Part shown: positions 26,862 to 35,462 of the stretch, piece after piece
Numbering within the stretch: position 1 is the first letter of the stretch
Layout of the letters: each line of letters opens with the position of its first letter
Assembly: GCA_003563055.1 (NCBI GenBank)
Contig: PWSY01000185.1
Location: 1 to 47,271 of the forward strand
Length of the DNA: 47,271 bases
Reading direction: 5' to 3'
Source: Anaerolineaceae bacterium
GTDB lineage: Bacteria > Chloroflexota > Anaerolineae > Anaerolineales > Anaerolineaceae
Position numbers and translations under genes: made by a program
Notes under the pieces: model-generated
The model's input: only the letters and a program-made list of their open reading frames with translations
Databases searched by the model: none
What the model was told of the DNA's origin: nothing

Positions 26862-28148
26862 ATGGTAAACAAATTAACATTTAATCAACTGCCCAATGGT
26901 TTAACCGTTCACTTAAAAGAGATCCATACCGCACCGATAATCAGCACCTGGGTATGGTACCGTGTGGGATCTCGTAATGAAACGCGAGGGCATACGGGCA
27001 TCTCCCATTGGGTCGAACATATGCAGTTCAAGGGCACTGAAAAATACCCAGCAGGCTACCTGGATCGAGAAATTTCACGGGTAGGTGGAATTTGGAATGC
27101 CATGACTTACCTGGATTGGACAACCTATTTTACAACGCTGCCAGCGCACATCAATGAAATCAGCCTATCCATGGAAGCTGACCGCATGGACAACAGCCGT
27201 TTTGAACCCGGGGAAGTAAACCTTGAGCGTACCGTGGTCATCTCAGAGCGAGAAGGCAAAGAGAACCAACCCCTATTCTTATTAGGAGAAGCCGTTCAAA
27301 GGGCTGCTTTTTCATCACACCCCTATCGATACGAAGTGATTGGCTTGAAGAAAGACCTTCAAACCCTTACACGTGAAGACCTTTACCAGCATTATAAGCA
27401 ATACTATCGACCAGGTAATGCCGTTCTGGCCATCGCTGGGGATTTTGATACAGAAACCATGCTGGATAAAGTGAATACCTTTTTCGGTGATATTCCTGCT
27501 GGGCAAGAATCTGAGATCACCATCCCTGAGGATCTCCGCCCGGATAAAGAAAAAAAGATCACTGTGACCGGGCCTGGCGAAACCAGTTATGTCCAAATTG
27601 CCTATCGTGCGCCATCTGCAAACAATCCCGATTTCTTTGCGCTGACCGTTTTAGACAGCCTGCTGACCGGCCCCAGCAGCTTGAATATGTTCGGTTCTGG
27701 CGGCACCACCAATAAAACCAGCCGGCTTTACCGCGCCCTGGTCGAAGGTGAAATCGCCGTTTCATGCTATGGGTCTTTACAGGCCACGCAAGACCCCTAC
27801 CTTTACACCATCAACCTGACGGTGCACCCATCACACACGCCTGAAACGGTCTTGAATGCCGTTGATAAAGAAATAGCACGCGTGTTGAGCTCACCTGTCA
27901 CCAAACCTGAAATTGCTCGCGCCATTAAACAGGCCAAAGCCTTGTTTGCCTACAGCAGCGAAAATATTTCCAACCAGGCATTCTGGTTGGGATACGCGAC
28001 CATGTTTGCCAGTTACGATTGGTTTACAAATTATGTCGATCACCTGGCAAAGGTCACACCAGAAAAGGTTCTGGAAATAGCCCAATCCTATCTCGCCTCC
28101 GATAACCGCGTGGTTGGATTTTACACACCCGAAGAAAGAAAAAACTGA
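26862..28148 (+). CDS. M16 zinc peptidase, catalytic subunit
   Basis: A 428-residue insulinase-family metallopeptidase. The inverted zinc motif is H49-W-V-E52-H53. It has the two-domain fold (about 1-220 and 220-428) of processing peptidases and of bacterial homologues that cut peptides or membrane-associated substrates. No signal peptide is seen. The ATG at 26862 has only a weak ribosome site. It is followed after 3 bases by a second M16 gene of identical length without the motif, so the two are expected to form a heterodimer. Confidence 0.9.
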   Translation: MVNKLTFNQLPNGLTVHLKEIHTAPIISTWVWYRVGSRNETRGHTGISHWVEHMQFKGTEKYPAGYLDREISRVGGIWNAMTYLDWTTYFTTLPAHINEISLSMEADRMDNSRFEPGEVNLERTVVISEREGKENQPLFLLGEAVQRAAFSSHPYRYEVIGLKKDLQTLTREDLYQHYKQYYRPGNAVLAIAGDFDTETMLDKVNTFFGDIPAGQESEITIPEDLRPDKEKKITVTGPGETSYVQIAYRAPSANNPDFFALTVLDSLLTGPSSLNMFGSGGTTNKTSRLYRALVEGEIAVSCYGSLQATQDPYLYTINLTVHPSHTPETVLNAVDKEIARVLSSPVTKPEIARAIKQAKALFAYSSENISNQAFWLGYATMFASYDWFTNYVDHLAKVTPEKVLEIAQSYLASDNRVVGFYTPEERKN

Positions 28149-28151
28149 ACC

Positions 28152-29438
28152 ATGAGACACACAGTCTATGAAGAACACTATAACGCTTTGCCAGGACCGG
28201 ATAATATCACCAGGGAGGTGCTTGAAAATGGGATCACTGTCCTCACAAGATCAAACTTCAACAGCCCGACCCTGTCGATCAAAGGCTATCTGCACAGCGG
28301 CAGCTTTTTCGATCCAGACGATAAGTTAGGCCTGAGCTACCTGACGGCACTTGGTTTGATGAATGGTACTGCGAATTATAACTTCCAGGGATTATACAAT
28401 GAGATCGAATCTGTTGGTGCCAGTCTGAACTTTTCCTCAGGAACCCTGACAACCTCTTTCAGTGCACATTGTCTGAGCGAAGACCTGTCATTATTATTGG
28501 GTCTTATCTCAGAAAGCCTGCGTTCACCCACTTTCCCTCAAAAGGAATTCAACCGCCAAAAAATGCAAATGTTGACCGCCCTGGCAATCCGCTCCCAGGA
28601 CACTGCATCTATGGCCTCACTCCTGTTCGACAAGGTCATTTATTCCGGGCATCCTTACGAACGCCCAGAAGAAGGTTACACCGAAACCATCCAGGCAATC
28701 GAACAGGAAGATATCGAAGATTTCTATCAGCGCACCTTTGGACCCCGGGGAATGGTTATCGCCATTGTTGGTGCGGTTGAACCCCAACAGGCAGTCGATG
28801 CGGTAAAAAATACCCTCGGCGATTGGGTCAATGAGGCACAGCGCCAGCTACCCGATATCCCAGCAGCCACACCCATCTCTGAGACAACCCGAAAAAACCT
28901 TTCTATTCATGGCAAATCTCAGGCCGATATCGTCATGGGCAGTTTGGCGCCCGAACGACTCTCTCCGGATTATCAATCTTTACGCATTAGCAATAACATC
29001 CTGGGTGAATTTGGGATGATGGGCCGCCTGGGGCACCGAGTACGTGAAGAAGCCGGTTTGGCATACTATGCATACTCATCTCTCAGTGTTAGTATCGGCC
29101 CGGGTGCCTGGGAGATGATCGCCGGTGTTAATCCCGATAACATTGAACAAACCATTGCGCTCATCACCGAAGAAGTTCGGCGCTTTGTGTCAGAGCCGGT
29201 TTCTGAACAAGAGTTGGATGATTCCAAGTCTTTTTTCCTTGGACGGATGCCCCTAATATTAGAATCAAACAGCGGTGTAGCCATATCGCTGCTCAATATC
29301 GAACGTTTTAACCTGGGCATGAACTATTTCATCGAATACCCGAAACAAATCCAGGCAGTAACAGCGCAGAATGTGCTTGATTCCAGTCGAAAATACCTCA
29401 ACCCAGACCGCCTGGGGATCGCCTTTGCAGGCCCATGA
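28152..29438 (+). CDS. M16 peptidase-like protein, non-catalytic subunit
   Basis: A 428-residue homologue of the upstream gene. The HxxEH segment is replaced by LSYLTALGLMNGT (about residues 60-72), so no zinc can be held. It keeps the C-terminal half typical of the family (REEAGLAYYAYS). It is presumably the partner that shapes the substrate chamber, as in mitochondrial processing peptidase. The stop codon lies within the ribosome site of acpS, so all three genes form an operon. Confidence 0.88.
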   Translation: MRHTVYEEHYNALPGPDNITREVLENGITVLTRSNFNSPTLSIKGYLHSGSFFDPDDKLGLSYLTALGLMNGTANYNFQGLYNEIESVGASLNFSSGTLTTSFSAHCLSEDLSLLLGLISESLRSPTFPQKEFNRQKMQMLTALAIRSQDTASMASLLFDKVIYSGHPYERPEEGYTETIQAIEQEDIEDFYQRTFGPRGMVIAIVGAVEPQQAVDAVKNTLGDWVNEAQRQLPDIPAATPISETTRKNLSIHGKSQADIVMGSLAPERLSPDYQSLRISNNILGEFGMMGRLGHRVREEAGLAYYAYSSLSVSIGPGAWEMIAGVNPDNIEQTIALITEEVRRFVSEPVSEQELDDSKSFFLGRMPLILESNSGVAISLLNIERFNLGMNYFIEYPKQIQAVTAQNVLDSSRKYLNPDRLGIAFAGP

Positions 29439-29448
29439 GGTCTTCAAC

Positions 29449-29817
29449 ATGATCCTTCGAACGGGCATCGATACGATTGAAATCTCACGCTTGGAGGGCA
29501 TCCGACCTTCCATCCGAAAACGTTTCATCGAGCGCGTTTACACACGCAAAGAAATTTCCCAGGCACAAGACCGGGCTGAAGCCTTAAGTGGCTTGTTTGC
29601 AGCCAAAGAAGCCGTTTCTAAAGCCCTCGGTACAGGCATCGGAAAAGTTCGCTGGCAGGATATCGAGATTCTTCACCAGCCCAGCGGACAGCCAATCGTG
29701 ATGCTTCACGGCAATGCAAAAATGATGGCAGACCAACTGGGGCTGCATACCTGGTCTGTAAGCATCAGCCACGACCGCAATAAAGCCATTGCCCTAGCTG
29801 CTGCACTAGGTGATTGA
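29449..29817 (+). CDS. acpS: Holo-ACP synthase (4'-phosphopantetheinyl transferase)
   Basis: A 122-residue protein that transfers phosphopantetheine from CoA to acyl carrier protein. The magnesium site appears in TGIDTIEI (D8 region) and FAAKEAVSKALGTG. The ATG at 29449 is preferred because GAGG (29436-29439) stands 9 bases upstream and the family begins with such a motif; the longer open frame to 29371 runs inside the preceding gene. It is the third gene of the M16 operon. Confidence 0.93.
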   Translation: MILRTGIDTIEISRLEGIRPSIRKRFIERVYTRKEISQAQDRAEALSGLFAAKEAVSKALGTGIGKVRWQDIEILHQPSGQPIVMLHGNAKMMADQLGLHTWSVSISHDRNKAIALAAALGD

Positions 29818-29902
29818 ATAGACTGCATCCATCGACTGAACAAGATTGCATTTTCCTGTACATTACCTAACACTTTAAGTGAAACTGTCTTAAAATATTG
29901 TT

Positions 29903-30556
29903 ATGAACTTGTTAACGGTCAGCGACAAAGAGTGTTCGCTTATTTACTGTCCCCAAATAAAAAAGTATTTCAGCGATATTGACCTGGCCGTTAGTTGTGG
30001 GGATCTCTCCTATTATTACCTTGAATACATCGTCAGCTCGCTCAATGTGCCCCTGTATTATGTACGCGGCAACCACGCCAAGAAAATCGAATACGGATGT
30101 GCTGGCCCACGGGAAAAACCCTGGGGAGCTATCAACCTGCATAAAAAAGTCATCCGTGACACACATTCGGGCCTTATTTTTGCTGGTATAGAAGGTTCCC
30201 TGCGATACAACTTCGGGAATTACCAATATACACAATCACAAATGTGGTCGCTGGTTATGACCCTGGTACCATCATTGATCCTAAATAAGATACGCTACGG
30301 TCGTTACCTGGATTTTTTTGTCACTCACGCCCCACCCTGGGGAATCCATGATCAGAAAGACCTCGCCCACCAGGGCATCAAAGCCTTTAATTGGCTGATC
30401 AAATCCTTTCAGCCCACCTACCACCTGCATGGCCATGTCCATGTCTACCGACCGGATCAGACCGTTGAAACCAGATTGGGGAATACGATAATTTTAAATA
30501 CATATGGTTATCGTAAACTTGCACTAGAAAGACAGCACGTGTTCCAACCTGAATAG
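29903..30556 (+). CDS. Calcineurin-like metallophosphoesterase
   Basis: A 217-residue phosphoesterase with metal-site motifs VSDKE (about residues 6-10, in place of DxH), SCGDLSYY, VRGNHA, THAPP and LHGHVHVY (about 173-180). The first DxH is changed to DKE. A stretch of hydrophobic residues near 115-125 may be a helix near the membrane. Substrate unknown. There is no Shine-Dalgarno sequence; TAAAAT lies 6 bases upstream, so the mRNA may be leaderless. Confidence 0.8.
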   Translation: MNLLTVSDKECSLIYCPQIKKYFSDIDLAVSCGDLSYYYLEYIVSSLNVPLYYVRGNHAKKIEYGCAGPREKPWGAINLHKKVIRDTHSGLIFAGIEGSLRYNFGNYQYTQSQMWSLVMTLVPSLILNKIRYGRYLDFFVTHAPPWGIHDQKDLAHQGIKAFNWLIKSFQPTYHLHGHVHVYRPDQTVETRLGNTIILNTYGYRKLALERQHVFQPE

Positions 30557-30615
30557 CCATCCCGCTAAAGTTATGGTTTGATAGAAATCCCACATCGTCA
30601 TTTAAACGAATTAAT

Positions 30616-30634
30616 ATCTACTCAGGCAGCCCCT
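30616..30634. repeat. Possible 5' fragment of the 102-bp element
   Basis: CTACTCAGGCAGCCCCTGC matches the left end of the 102-bp elements (CTACTCA-rGCArCCC-TGC) at 17 or 18 of 19 positions with one inserted C. No hairpin and no right end follow. It may be a truncated copy or chance. Confidence 0.3.
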
Positions 30635-30724
30635 GCAGGCTCTTATCAACCCGCTTGCTCGCAGGAGATAAACAAAAGGATGCAGGCGACATGACCAGTT
30701 GAATAGGTAACCACCAGAACCAGG

Positions 30725-30982
30725 TCAGGGCACTGGACTATTTTGCTGCTGGACACCTATCCAAAAGTGATGGAGAAGCATTGAATTATTCACACACACA
30801 GTCACTTTGCCTGCCATCAAGACCTTGTCAGGCATCATGCTGGGGTGGACAAAACACAGGTTAGGTGTCTGACCATATTTTTTCTGATAATAAGCAGCCG
30901 CCTTTTTAACCTTACTGAGAAAATCTGATTGAGGATTGTTATCAAACCATAACATACCCATTTCAATAACTTCTGCTTGCAT
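30725..30982 (-). CDS. Small uncharacterised protein, second gene of the SOS-like operon
   Basis: An 85-residue soluble protein with a helical middle (FLSKVKKAAAYYQKKYGQ) and a Cys/His-containing second half. I do not recognise a domain. The ATG lies 3 bases after the stop of the ATPase gene (TAGataATG), with GGGAG about 8 bases upstream, so it is certainly translated in the same transcript and shares the LexA-like promoter at 31856-31897. The co-occurrence suggests that it is a partner or effector of the ATPase. It converges with the metallophosphoesterase. Confidence 0.7.
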   Translation of the reverse strand: MQAEVIEMGMLWFDNNPQSDFLSKVKKAAAYYQKKYGQTPNLCFVHPSMMPDKVLMAGKVTVCVNNSMLLHHFWIGVQQQNSPVP

Positions 30983-30985
30983 TAT

Positions 30986-31831
30986 CTAGTCTCCCAGAGG
31001 CAATAACCGGTAATTCACCCACTCTTTCCCCGAATAAACCTGGAACGAACCTGGTTCTAATCCCGCTACCTGAGGGCATAAACCCATCGTCAGGGTTTTC
31101 GTAGTATCTGGACACAAGACCCGGCCCACAACCCTGGTACGGAAAGGGTCAATCCAATATCGAAAAGCAGTGGCATACCTGGCATTGATTGCTCCAATCA
31201 GCCAGACACCGGATTGTGCGCCATATTCCAGAAACCAGCGTAAATTGACCTGGGCTTCAAAACTGAGTTCTTCCACAAAATTGAAATCATCGAGAATGAA
31301 CAAAATATCCGGGCCTCTTTGAGTCCTTTGCCTGCGTGTATCTGCTAAATCCGTTAACGCCTGAATGGTATCGTCAACCGGATCATCATGCCAGGCGTAG
31401 ACGCCCTGCAGGTGTGCTAGCCGGTTGCCCTCCCTCTGTAAATTGGTCCATTCATTCGGGTTGAGCGTCAGGACCGTTACTTGCATTTTGCTGGGTGAAT
31501 ATGTGCGAATGGCAGATTCAACCATGACCTGCAACTGGTGGGTCTTGCCAAAGCCCTCTTCACAACAGACCAAAATAGCACCCATTTCCGGGTTGGCCAG
31601 CTCCAGCAGAAAAGGCAGGCCATCCGCACACTGCCCCAACAAAATTGAACCTGAAGGCATTGGCCCGCACCCTCGCAGCAAACTCCCCACGGTGGTTATC
31701 TCATAATGATCATAGCTGCCTTTTCGACCCTTAAAATGCGTTGGCTTTTGCACAGTACAAATTGAAAATTGCTTTTTGCAGGTTTGGGTCTCATTCAGCA
31801 CAACACCCGTTGTGACTATATTCGATGGCAT
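30986..31831 (-). CDS. P-loop ATPase (FtsK/HerA-like) under LexA-like control
   Basis: A 281-residue P-loop protein from the ATG at 31831 (a TTG at 31834 also fits). About 90 N-terminal residues precede Walker A CEEGFGKT (residues 90-97, with Cys at the first Gly position), and Walker B is DILFILDD, with the two Asp at 181-182. A conserved stretch follows (NARYATAFRYWIDPFRTRVVG). The plan resembles the motor of FtsK/HerA-type ATPases but is shorter and lacks a known accessory domain. AAGGAGG stands 8 bases before the ATG, and the promoter is strong and carries two LexA-like boxes. Function unknown; a DNA-damage role is inferred from control alone. Confidence 0.75.
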   Translation of the reverse strand: MPSNIVTTGVVLNETQTCKKQFSICTVQKPTHFKGRKGSYDHYEITTVGSLLRGCGPMPSGSILLGQCADGLPFLLELANPEMGAILVCCEEGFGKTHQLQVMVESAIRTYSPSKMQVTVLTLNPNEWTNLQREGNRLAHLQGVYAWHDDPVDDTIQALTDLADTRRQRTQRGPDILFILDDFNFVEELSFEAQVNLRWFLEYGAQSGVWLIGAINARYATAFRYWIDPFRTRVVGRVLCPDTTKTLTMGLCPQVAGLEPGSFQVYSGKEWVNYRLLPLGD

Positions 31832-31855
31832 CAAGTCTACCTCCTTACGATATAA

Positions 31856-31897
31856 GAACTTATGTTCTAATTATACAGAACTTTTGTTCTGTGTCAA
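31856..31897 (-). promoter_or_regulatory. Strong promoter with two LexA-like operators
   Basis: On the minus strand TTGACA (31892-31897) and TATAAT (31870-31875) are both perfect, 16 bases apart. Box 1 GAAC-AAAA-GTTC (31878-31889) fills the spacer and box 2 GAAC-ATAA-GTTC (31856-31867) lies just after -10. Their centres are 22 bp apart, on one face of the helix. GAACN4GTTC is the core of the Gram-positive-type LexA box. AAGGAGG at 31840-31846 is the ribosome site of the ATPase. Confidence 0.88.
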
Positions 31898-31911
31898 GCG
31901 CGTGATGGGAT

Positions 31912-32208
31912 TTGTTAAGAATATTTAACAATCTGAAACCCTTGTTTCCTGAGCCAAATCTGTGGTATAAAAGTCCTCATGAAGATGATACAGTCGAAAA
32001 AGCGTTATCATTTTTCAACCGCCAGGGTGCGGCTAAAACAATTGAATATACGGAAATCAAGCGGCTGACTCTCATTTGTGCTATTGATGAGATAACGAGG
32101 TGGAGGTTCCTCTCTGCAAAGAGAGCGCTAACCCGTCTTTTACGGGAAAAATCGATCGATCAGCGGATGCCTTCTGGGCCTGAACACGGGCCTAATTTTT
32201 CCTTCTGA
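31912..32208 (+). CDS. Doubtful 98-residue open reading frame
   Basis: An open frame from a TTG at 31912 with no ribosome site. It encodes a polar protein with a helical, basic second half (LSAKRALTRLLREKS). It lies between the SOS-like promoter and glnA and could be a short gene, but no family is recognised and the start is weak. Confidence 0.25.
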   Translation: MLRIFNNLKPLFPEPNLWYKSPHEDDTVEKALSFFNRQGAAKTIEYTEIKRLTLICAIDEITRWRFLSAKRALTRLLREKSIDQRMPSGPEHGPNFSF

Positions 32209-32226
32209 CAAAATGGATGTTCAAAA

Positions 32227-32244
32227 CTGTATGGTGACATACAG
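32227..32244 (+). promoter_or_regulatory. Inverted repeat upstream of glnA
   Basis: CTGTATG-GTGA-CATACAG is a perfect 7-bp inverted repeat with a 4-base centre, 126 bases upstream of the glnA ATG. There is no T stretch, so it is not a terminator. It may be an operator of a nitrogen regulator or a leader hairpin. Confidence 0.45.
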
Positions 32245-32370
32245 GCCAAAGCAACCATAGTGGCCCAAGTGCCTGGATGTTTGTATTTGCCTTGGCATTG
32301 TACTGCTTCCAGCGATTACTGGCTAACTCTGGCGGAATAATTGATTCGTGTTCAATAAACGGAGGCCCTG

Positions 32371-33711
32371 ATGAATAATGAAGATGTATTAAAAAGAATT
32401 AAGCAAGACGGTATTAAGTTCATTTCGTTTCAATTCACAGATGTAAATGGCGTGGTCAAGAGCGTGGATGGTCCTGTGAACCAGGTGGAACGGGCATTAA
32501 ATGATGGCATCTGGTTTGATGGTTCCTCTGTGGAAGGGTTCGCCCGTATTCAGGAAAGCGATATGCACCTGGTACTAGACCCAGATACATATGCCGTACT
32601 GCCCTGGACGCCCAAAGAGATGCGTCGCGCAAGGGTATTATGTGATATTTATCTGCCAAATGGCGACCCCTTTGAAGGTGACCCCAGAGGGGTCTTAAAA
32701 CGACGCTTAGCGCAATTACAAAAAGATCATAACTGGATTCTAAACATCGGTCCAGAACCTGAATTCTTCCTCTTCTTGCAAAACGGAAAAGAGACCATTC
32801 GCCCGGTGCCCCATGATGTGGGCGGCTACTTTGACTTTTCTGCCAATGATGAAGCGGTCCAGGTGCGAACTGAGTTGATGGATGCTCTAAGTGAAATGGG
32901 GCTTGAAATTGAGATGGGACATCATGAAGTCGCCCTGGGACAGCATGAGATCGATTTCCATTTTGCTGATGCGTTGAAGACAGCGGATAATGTGTTAACT
33001 TTAAAATACGCGGTGAAGGCAATTGCTGCCCAGCATGGGCTGATTGCCTCATTTATGCCAAAGCCTGTTTATGGCATCAACGGCTCGGGCATGCATTGTC
33101 ATCAATCCATTTTTAACCAGCAAGGGCAGAACCTGTTTTACGATAAACAAGACCCGTACCAGCTTTCAGAATTGGCATACCAGTTCATTGCCGGCCAACT
33201 TCACCATGCCAAAGCCCTTTCTGCAATCGTAGCCCCCACTGTAAACTCATATAAACGACTGGTTCCCGGCTATGAAGCACCCGTTTATATTGGCTGGGCA
33301 CAGGTCAATCGCTCCGCTCTGATTCGCATTCCCCAACCGTTATCTGACAAGCCCAATACAGTACGCTTAGAATTACGCTGCCCGGACCCCTCCTCTAACC
33401 CGTACCTGGCCTTCAATGCCATGCTGGCAGCGGGTATTGATGGTATTGAGCAAACCCTAACCTGCCCAAAACCCTTGAACCAACTCAATGTTTATGACCT
33501 GACAGACGATGTCCGCCTTGATTTGGGTATTGATATGTTACCTGGCTCTCTGTTTGAAGCATTAAATGCTTTTGAAAGCAATCATGTGCTGAAAAATGCC
33601 CTGGGTAAAAACCTGACTGAGGCATTTTTAAAAGCCAGGCGAACTGAATGGGAAGCCTTCCGGATCGATGTCACCGATTGGGAGTTGAACCGGTACCTGA
33701 CGACAGCCTGA
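32371..33711 (+). CDS. glnA: Glutamine synthetase, type I
   Basis: A 446-residue GSI that makes glutamine from glutamate, ammonia and ATP. Signatures are FDGSSVEGF near residues 49-57, EPEFFLF near 129-135, NGSGMHCHQSI near 235-245 and LELRCPDPSSNPY near 330-342. The length is that of the GSI-alpha subtype, which normally lacks the adenylylation control of the beta subtype; NVYDL near 373-377 carries a Tyr but a different context from the adenylylation site. The ATG has CGGAGG upstream. A perfect terminator follows. Confidence 0.95.
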   Translation: MNNEDVLKRIKQDGIKFISFQFTDVNGVVKSVDGPVNQVERALNDGIWFDGSSVEGFARIQESDMHLVLDPDTYAVLPWTPKEMRRARVLCDIYLPNGDPFEGDPRGVLKRRLAQLQKDHNWILNIGPEPEFFLFLQNGKETIRPVPHDVGGYFDFSANDEAVQVRTELMDALSEMGLEIEMGHHEVALGQHEIDFHFADALKTADNVLTLKYAVKAIAAQHGLIASFMPKPVYGINGSGMHCHQSIFNQQGQNLFYDKQDPYQLSELAYQFIAGQLHHAKALSAIVAPTVNSYKRLVPGYEAPVYIGWAQVNRSALIRIPQPLSDKPNTVRLELRCPDPSSNPYLAFNAMLAAGIDGIEQTLTCPKPLNQLNVYDLTDDVRLDLGIDMLPGSLFEALNAFESNHVLKNALGKNLTEAFLKARRTEWEAFRIDVTDWELNRYLTTA

Positions 33712-33745
33712 AGTGCTACTGGCTTTAACAACCCCTCCTATGCAC

Positions 33746-33774
33746 AAAAACACCTTCATCGTGAAGGTGTTTTT
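33746..33774 (+). terminator. Rho-independent terminator of glnA
   Basis: AAAAACACCTTCA and TGAAGGTGTTTTT form a perfect 13-bp stem with loop TCG, with T5 at the end. It lies 34 bases after the glnA stop and may work both ways because of the flanking A stretch. Confidence 0.93.
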
Positions 33775-33919
33775 AATTGTAAAGCCCTTCTGCTTGATTT
33801 CAAAAAGGCACCGTCGTAAAGGCAACCCCCGTGCACAGCAAGGAATGCATGGAAAATGATTCTACCAACAGAGAATAATCAAATCCCTATCAAAAATAAT
33901 AAACAGCAAGACAGGTTCG

Positions 33920-35215
33920 TTAAATCACCTCGTGCAACGGCAGCGCGTAGAAAGGCACCAGCATCTCATCAACACTGAGCCCGCCATGACGTCCGGCCAT
34001 ATGGTTAGGCTTTGGTGCCCACCACAGGTAAGCATCCGCCCTGGCGATAACAACCAAATCGCCCAACCGATCACGAACCTGTTGATGAAAAGGCCTGCTG
34101 CCAAACAAACCACTTTCAAGTGCTTCGCCTGAATCAACCAAATCAAATTTTTCAGGCCAAACCTTTTTGAAATAGTCTCTCACAGCACCCACCCTGCCTG
34201 GCTTAACATAAAGAAAAGCCAGACGGTTCTCACAGGTCGGCTGCATCACCAGGTGATCCATCAATTCGGGATGGTATTCCAAATTATAATGATCATTCTT
34301 GGGTGTTGTCATAGAACCATGATCACTGGTTAAAATCAAAAGAACATCCTTACCAACTTCTTTAGAGAGCTTCTTAATGAAAGCCTCGAAGAATAAGAAT
34401 GAAAAATGGGTGAACTGTAAATCAACCCGTGCATCCTGGGCACTGAAACGATGCATGAGCGTGTCGATATCACTGTAATAAACATAGATAAAATCTCGGA
34501 TTCCCTTGCGTCTGTTGACATGCTCCGCCAGGCTGACACATAAATCTGCTTCATCAACAAAGGCGTTCAGGTTAACATCTTTCATCTGCATCGTCGAAAG
34601 TCCCGAATGAACAATCGATGTGTGGAGAAAAGCGGTCGGCAGGATGCCATTCATATCCAAATGCGTGCCTAATAGAGGCGATGGCAGAAATGTGCGTGCA
34701 TCAAATCCAGAACGAGCCAACCCGCCCAAATCACCCCGGGCGCTGGCCGCACAATGGAGGATGTTATTAATCACCATCCCAAATTCCTTAGCCCACATCT
34801 CATAACCAATAATCCCGTGAGCAGCCGGGCCTTCACCCGTCCAGAGTGTGGTCAGCGCAGACGAGGTTGTGCTTGGACAAACACTGGTGATTGGGCAGTA
34901 GACACCCCGCTCTAAAAAGCGGCCCCACATGAGATGATGCCCGCGATCCATCAACCTATTCAGCAGGTTGTAACCCAACGCATCAACCAGTAAGAGCACT
35001 ACTTTCTCATAAGGCCCGTCAATTGGTTTGATGATTGTTTTATCCAAAGGCGCTTTACCAAAAGGGGGCACACCCAATAATTGACAAATGGCGCTGGGGA
35101 TATTCACCAGGGACAGCCCATCATAATCAGGCAGGATCTCGTCACTACCGAGATCTTGAAGCTTAAGATTCCGCTCATTGATTCGCTTTAATACCTGCAC
35201 TGTGAAGTCAGTCAC
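33920..35215 (-). CDS. Alkaline phosphatase-fold phosphodiesterase family protein
   Basis: A 431-residue protein of the type I phosphodiesterase/nucleotide pyrophosphatase family. It contains LLLVDALGYNLL near 72-83 (first metal aspartate), CPSTTSSALTTLWTG near 113-127 (nucleophile Thr or Ser) and LTSDHGSM near 294-301 (metal ligands). No signal peptide is present. The start is GTG at 35215 with AAAGGAGG close upstream. Members hydrolyse phosphodiesters or sulfates; substrate unknown. It may share a transcript with the nucleoside phosphorylase upstream, separated by 247 bases. Confidence 0.85.
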   Translation of the reverse strand: MTDFTVQVLKRINERNLKLQDLGSDEILPDYDGLSLVNIPSAICQLLGVPPFGKAPLDKTIIKPIDGPYEKVVLLLVDALGYNLLNRLMDRGHHLMWGRFLERGVYCPITSVCPSTTSSALTTLWTGEGPAAHGIIGYEMWAKEFGMVINNILHCAASARGDLGGLARSGFDARTFLPSPLLGTHLDMNGILPTAFLHTSIVHSGLSTMQMKDVNLNAFVDEADLCVSLAEHVNRRKGIRDFIYVYYSDIDTLMHRFSAQDARVDLQFTHFSFLFFEAFIKKLSKEVGKDVLLILTSDHGSMTTPKNDHYNLEYHPELMDHLVMQPTCENRLAFLYVKPGRVGAVRDYFKKVWPEKFDLVDSGEALESGLFGSRPFHQQVRDRLGDLVVIARADAYLWWAPKPNHMAGRHGGLSVDEMLVPFYALPLHEVI

Positions 35216-35232
35216 ACATCCTCCTTTTTGAT

Positions 35233-35448
35233 TTACCTACCATAATTCAAAGCATCAGCAAGTAGCAGCTTGAAGAACCCAAAACCACGACCCCATCCTG
35301 AATCACTCTGCCATAACTGGCGATCAGAGCACATTGATCCAACCAGCAGCCAAACCTCACCTTCCATCGCCTGCCACACCCTGAAATTCAACCGCAGGAT
35401 TACCTTAAGCTGAGCGCCGACCTCACCCAAGAATATATCAAACAACAT
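35233..35448 (-). CDS. Doubtful 71-residue open reading frame
   Basis: An open frame on the same strand as its two neighbours. It has an amphipathic N-terminal half and a Trp/Gly-rich middle (QLWQSDSGWGRGFGFF). No ribosome site and no family are recognised. It fills an otherwise empty gap of 247 bases between the phosphorylase and phosphodiesterase genes. Confidence 0.25.
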   Translation of the reverse strand: MLFDIFLGEVGAQLKVILRLNFRVWQAMEGEVWLLVGSMCSDRQLWQSDSGWGRGFGFFKLLLADALNYGR

Positions 35449-35462
35449 CAGCCCATTGGTGA

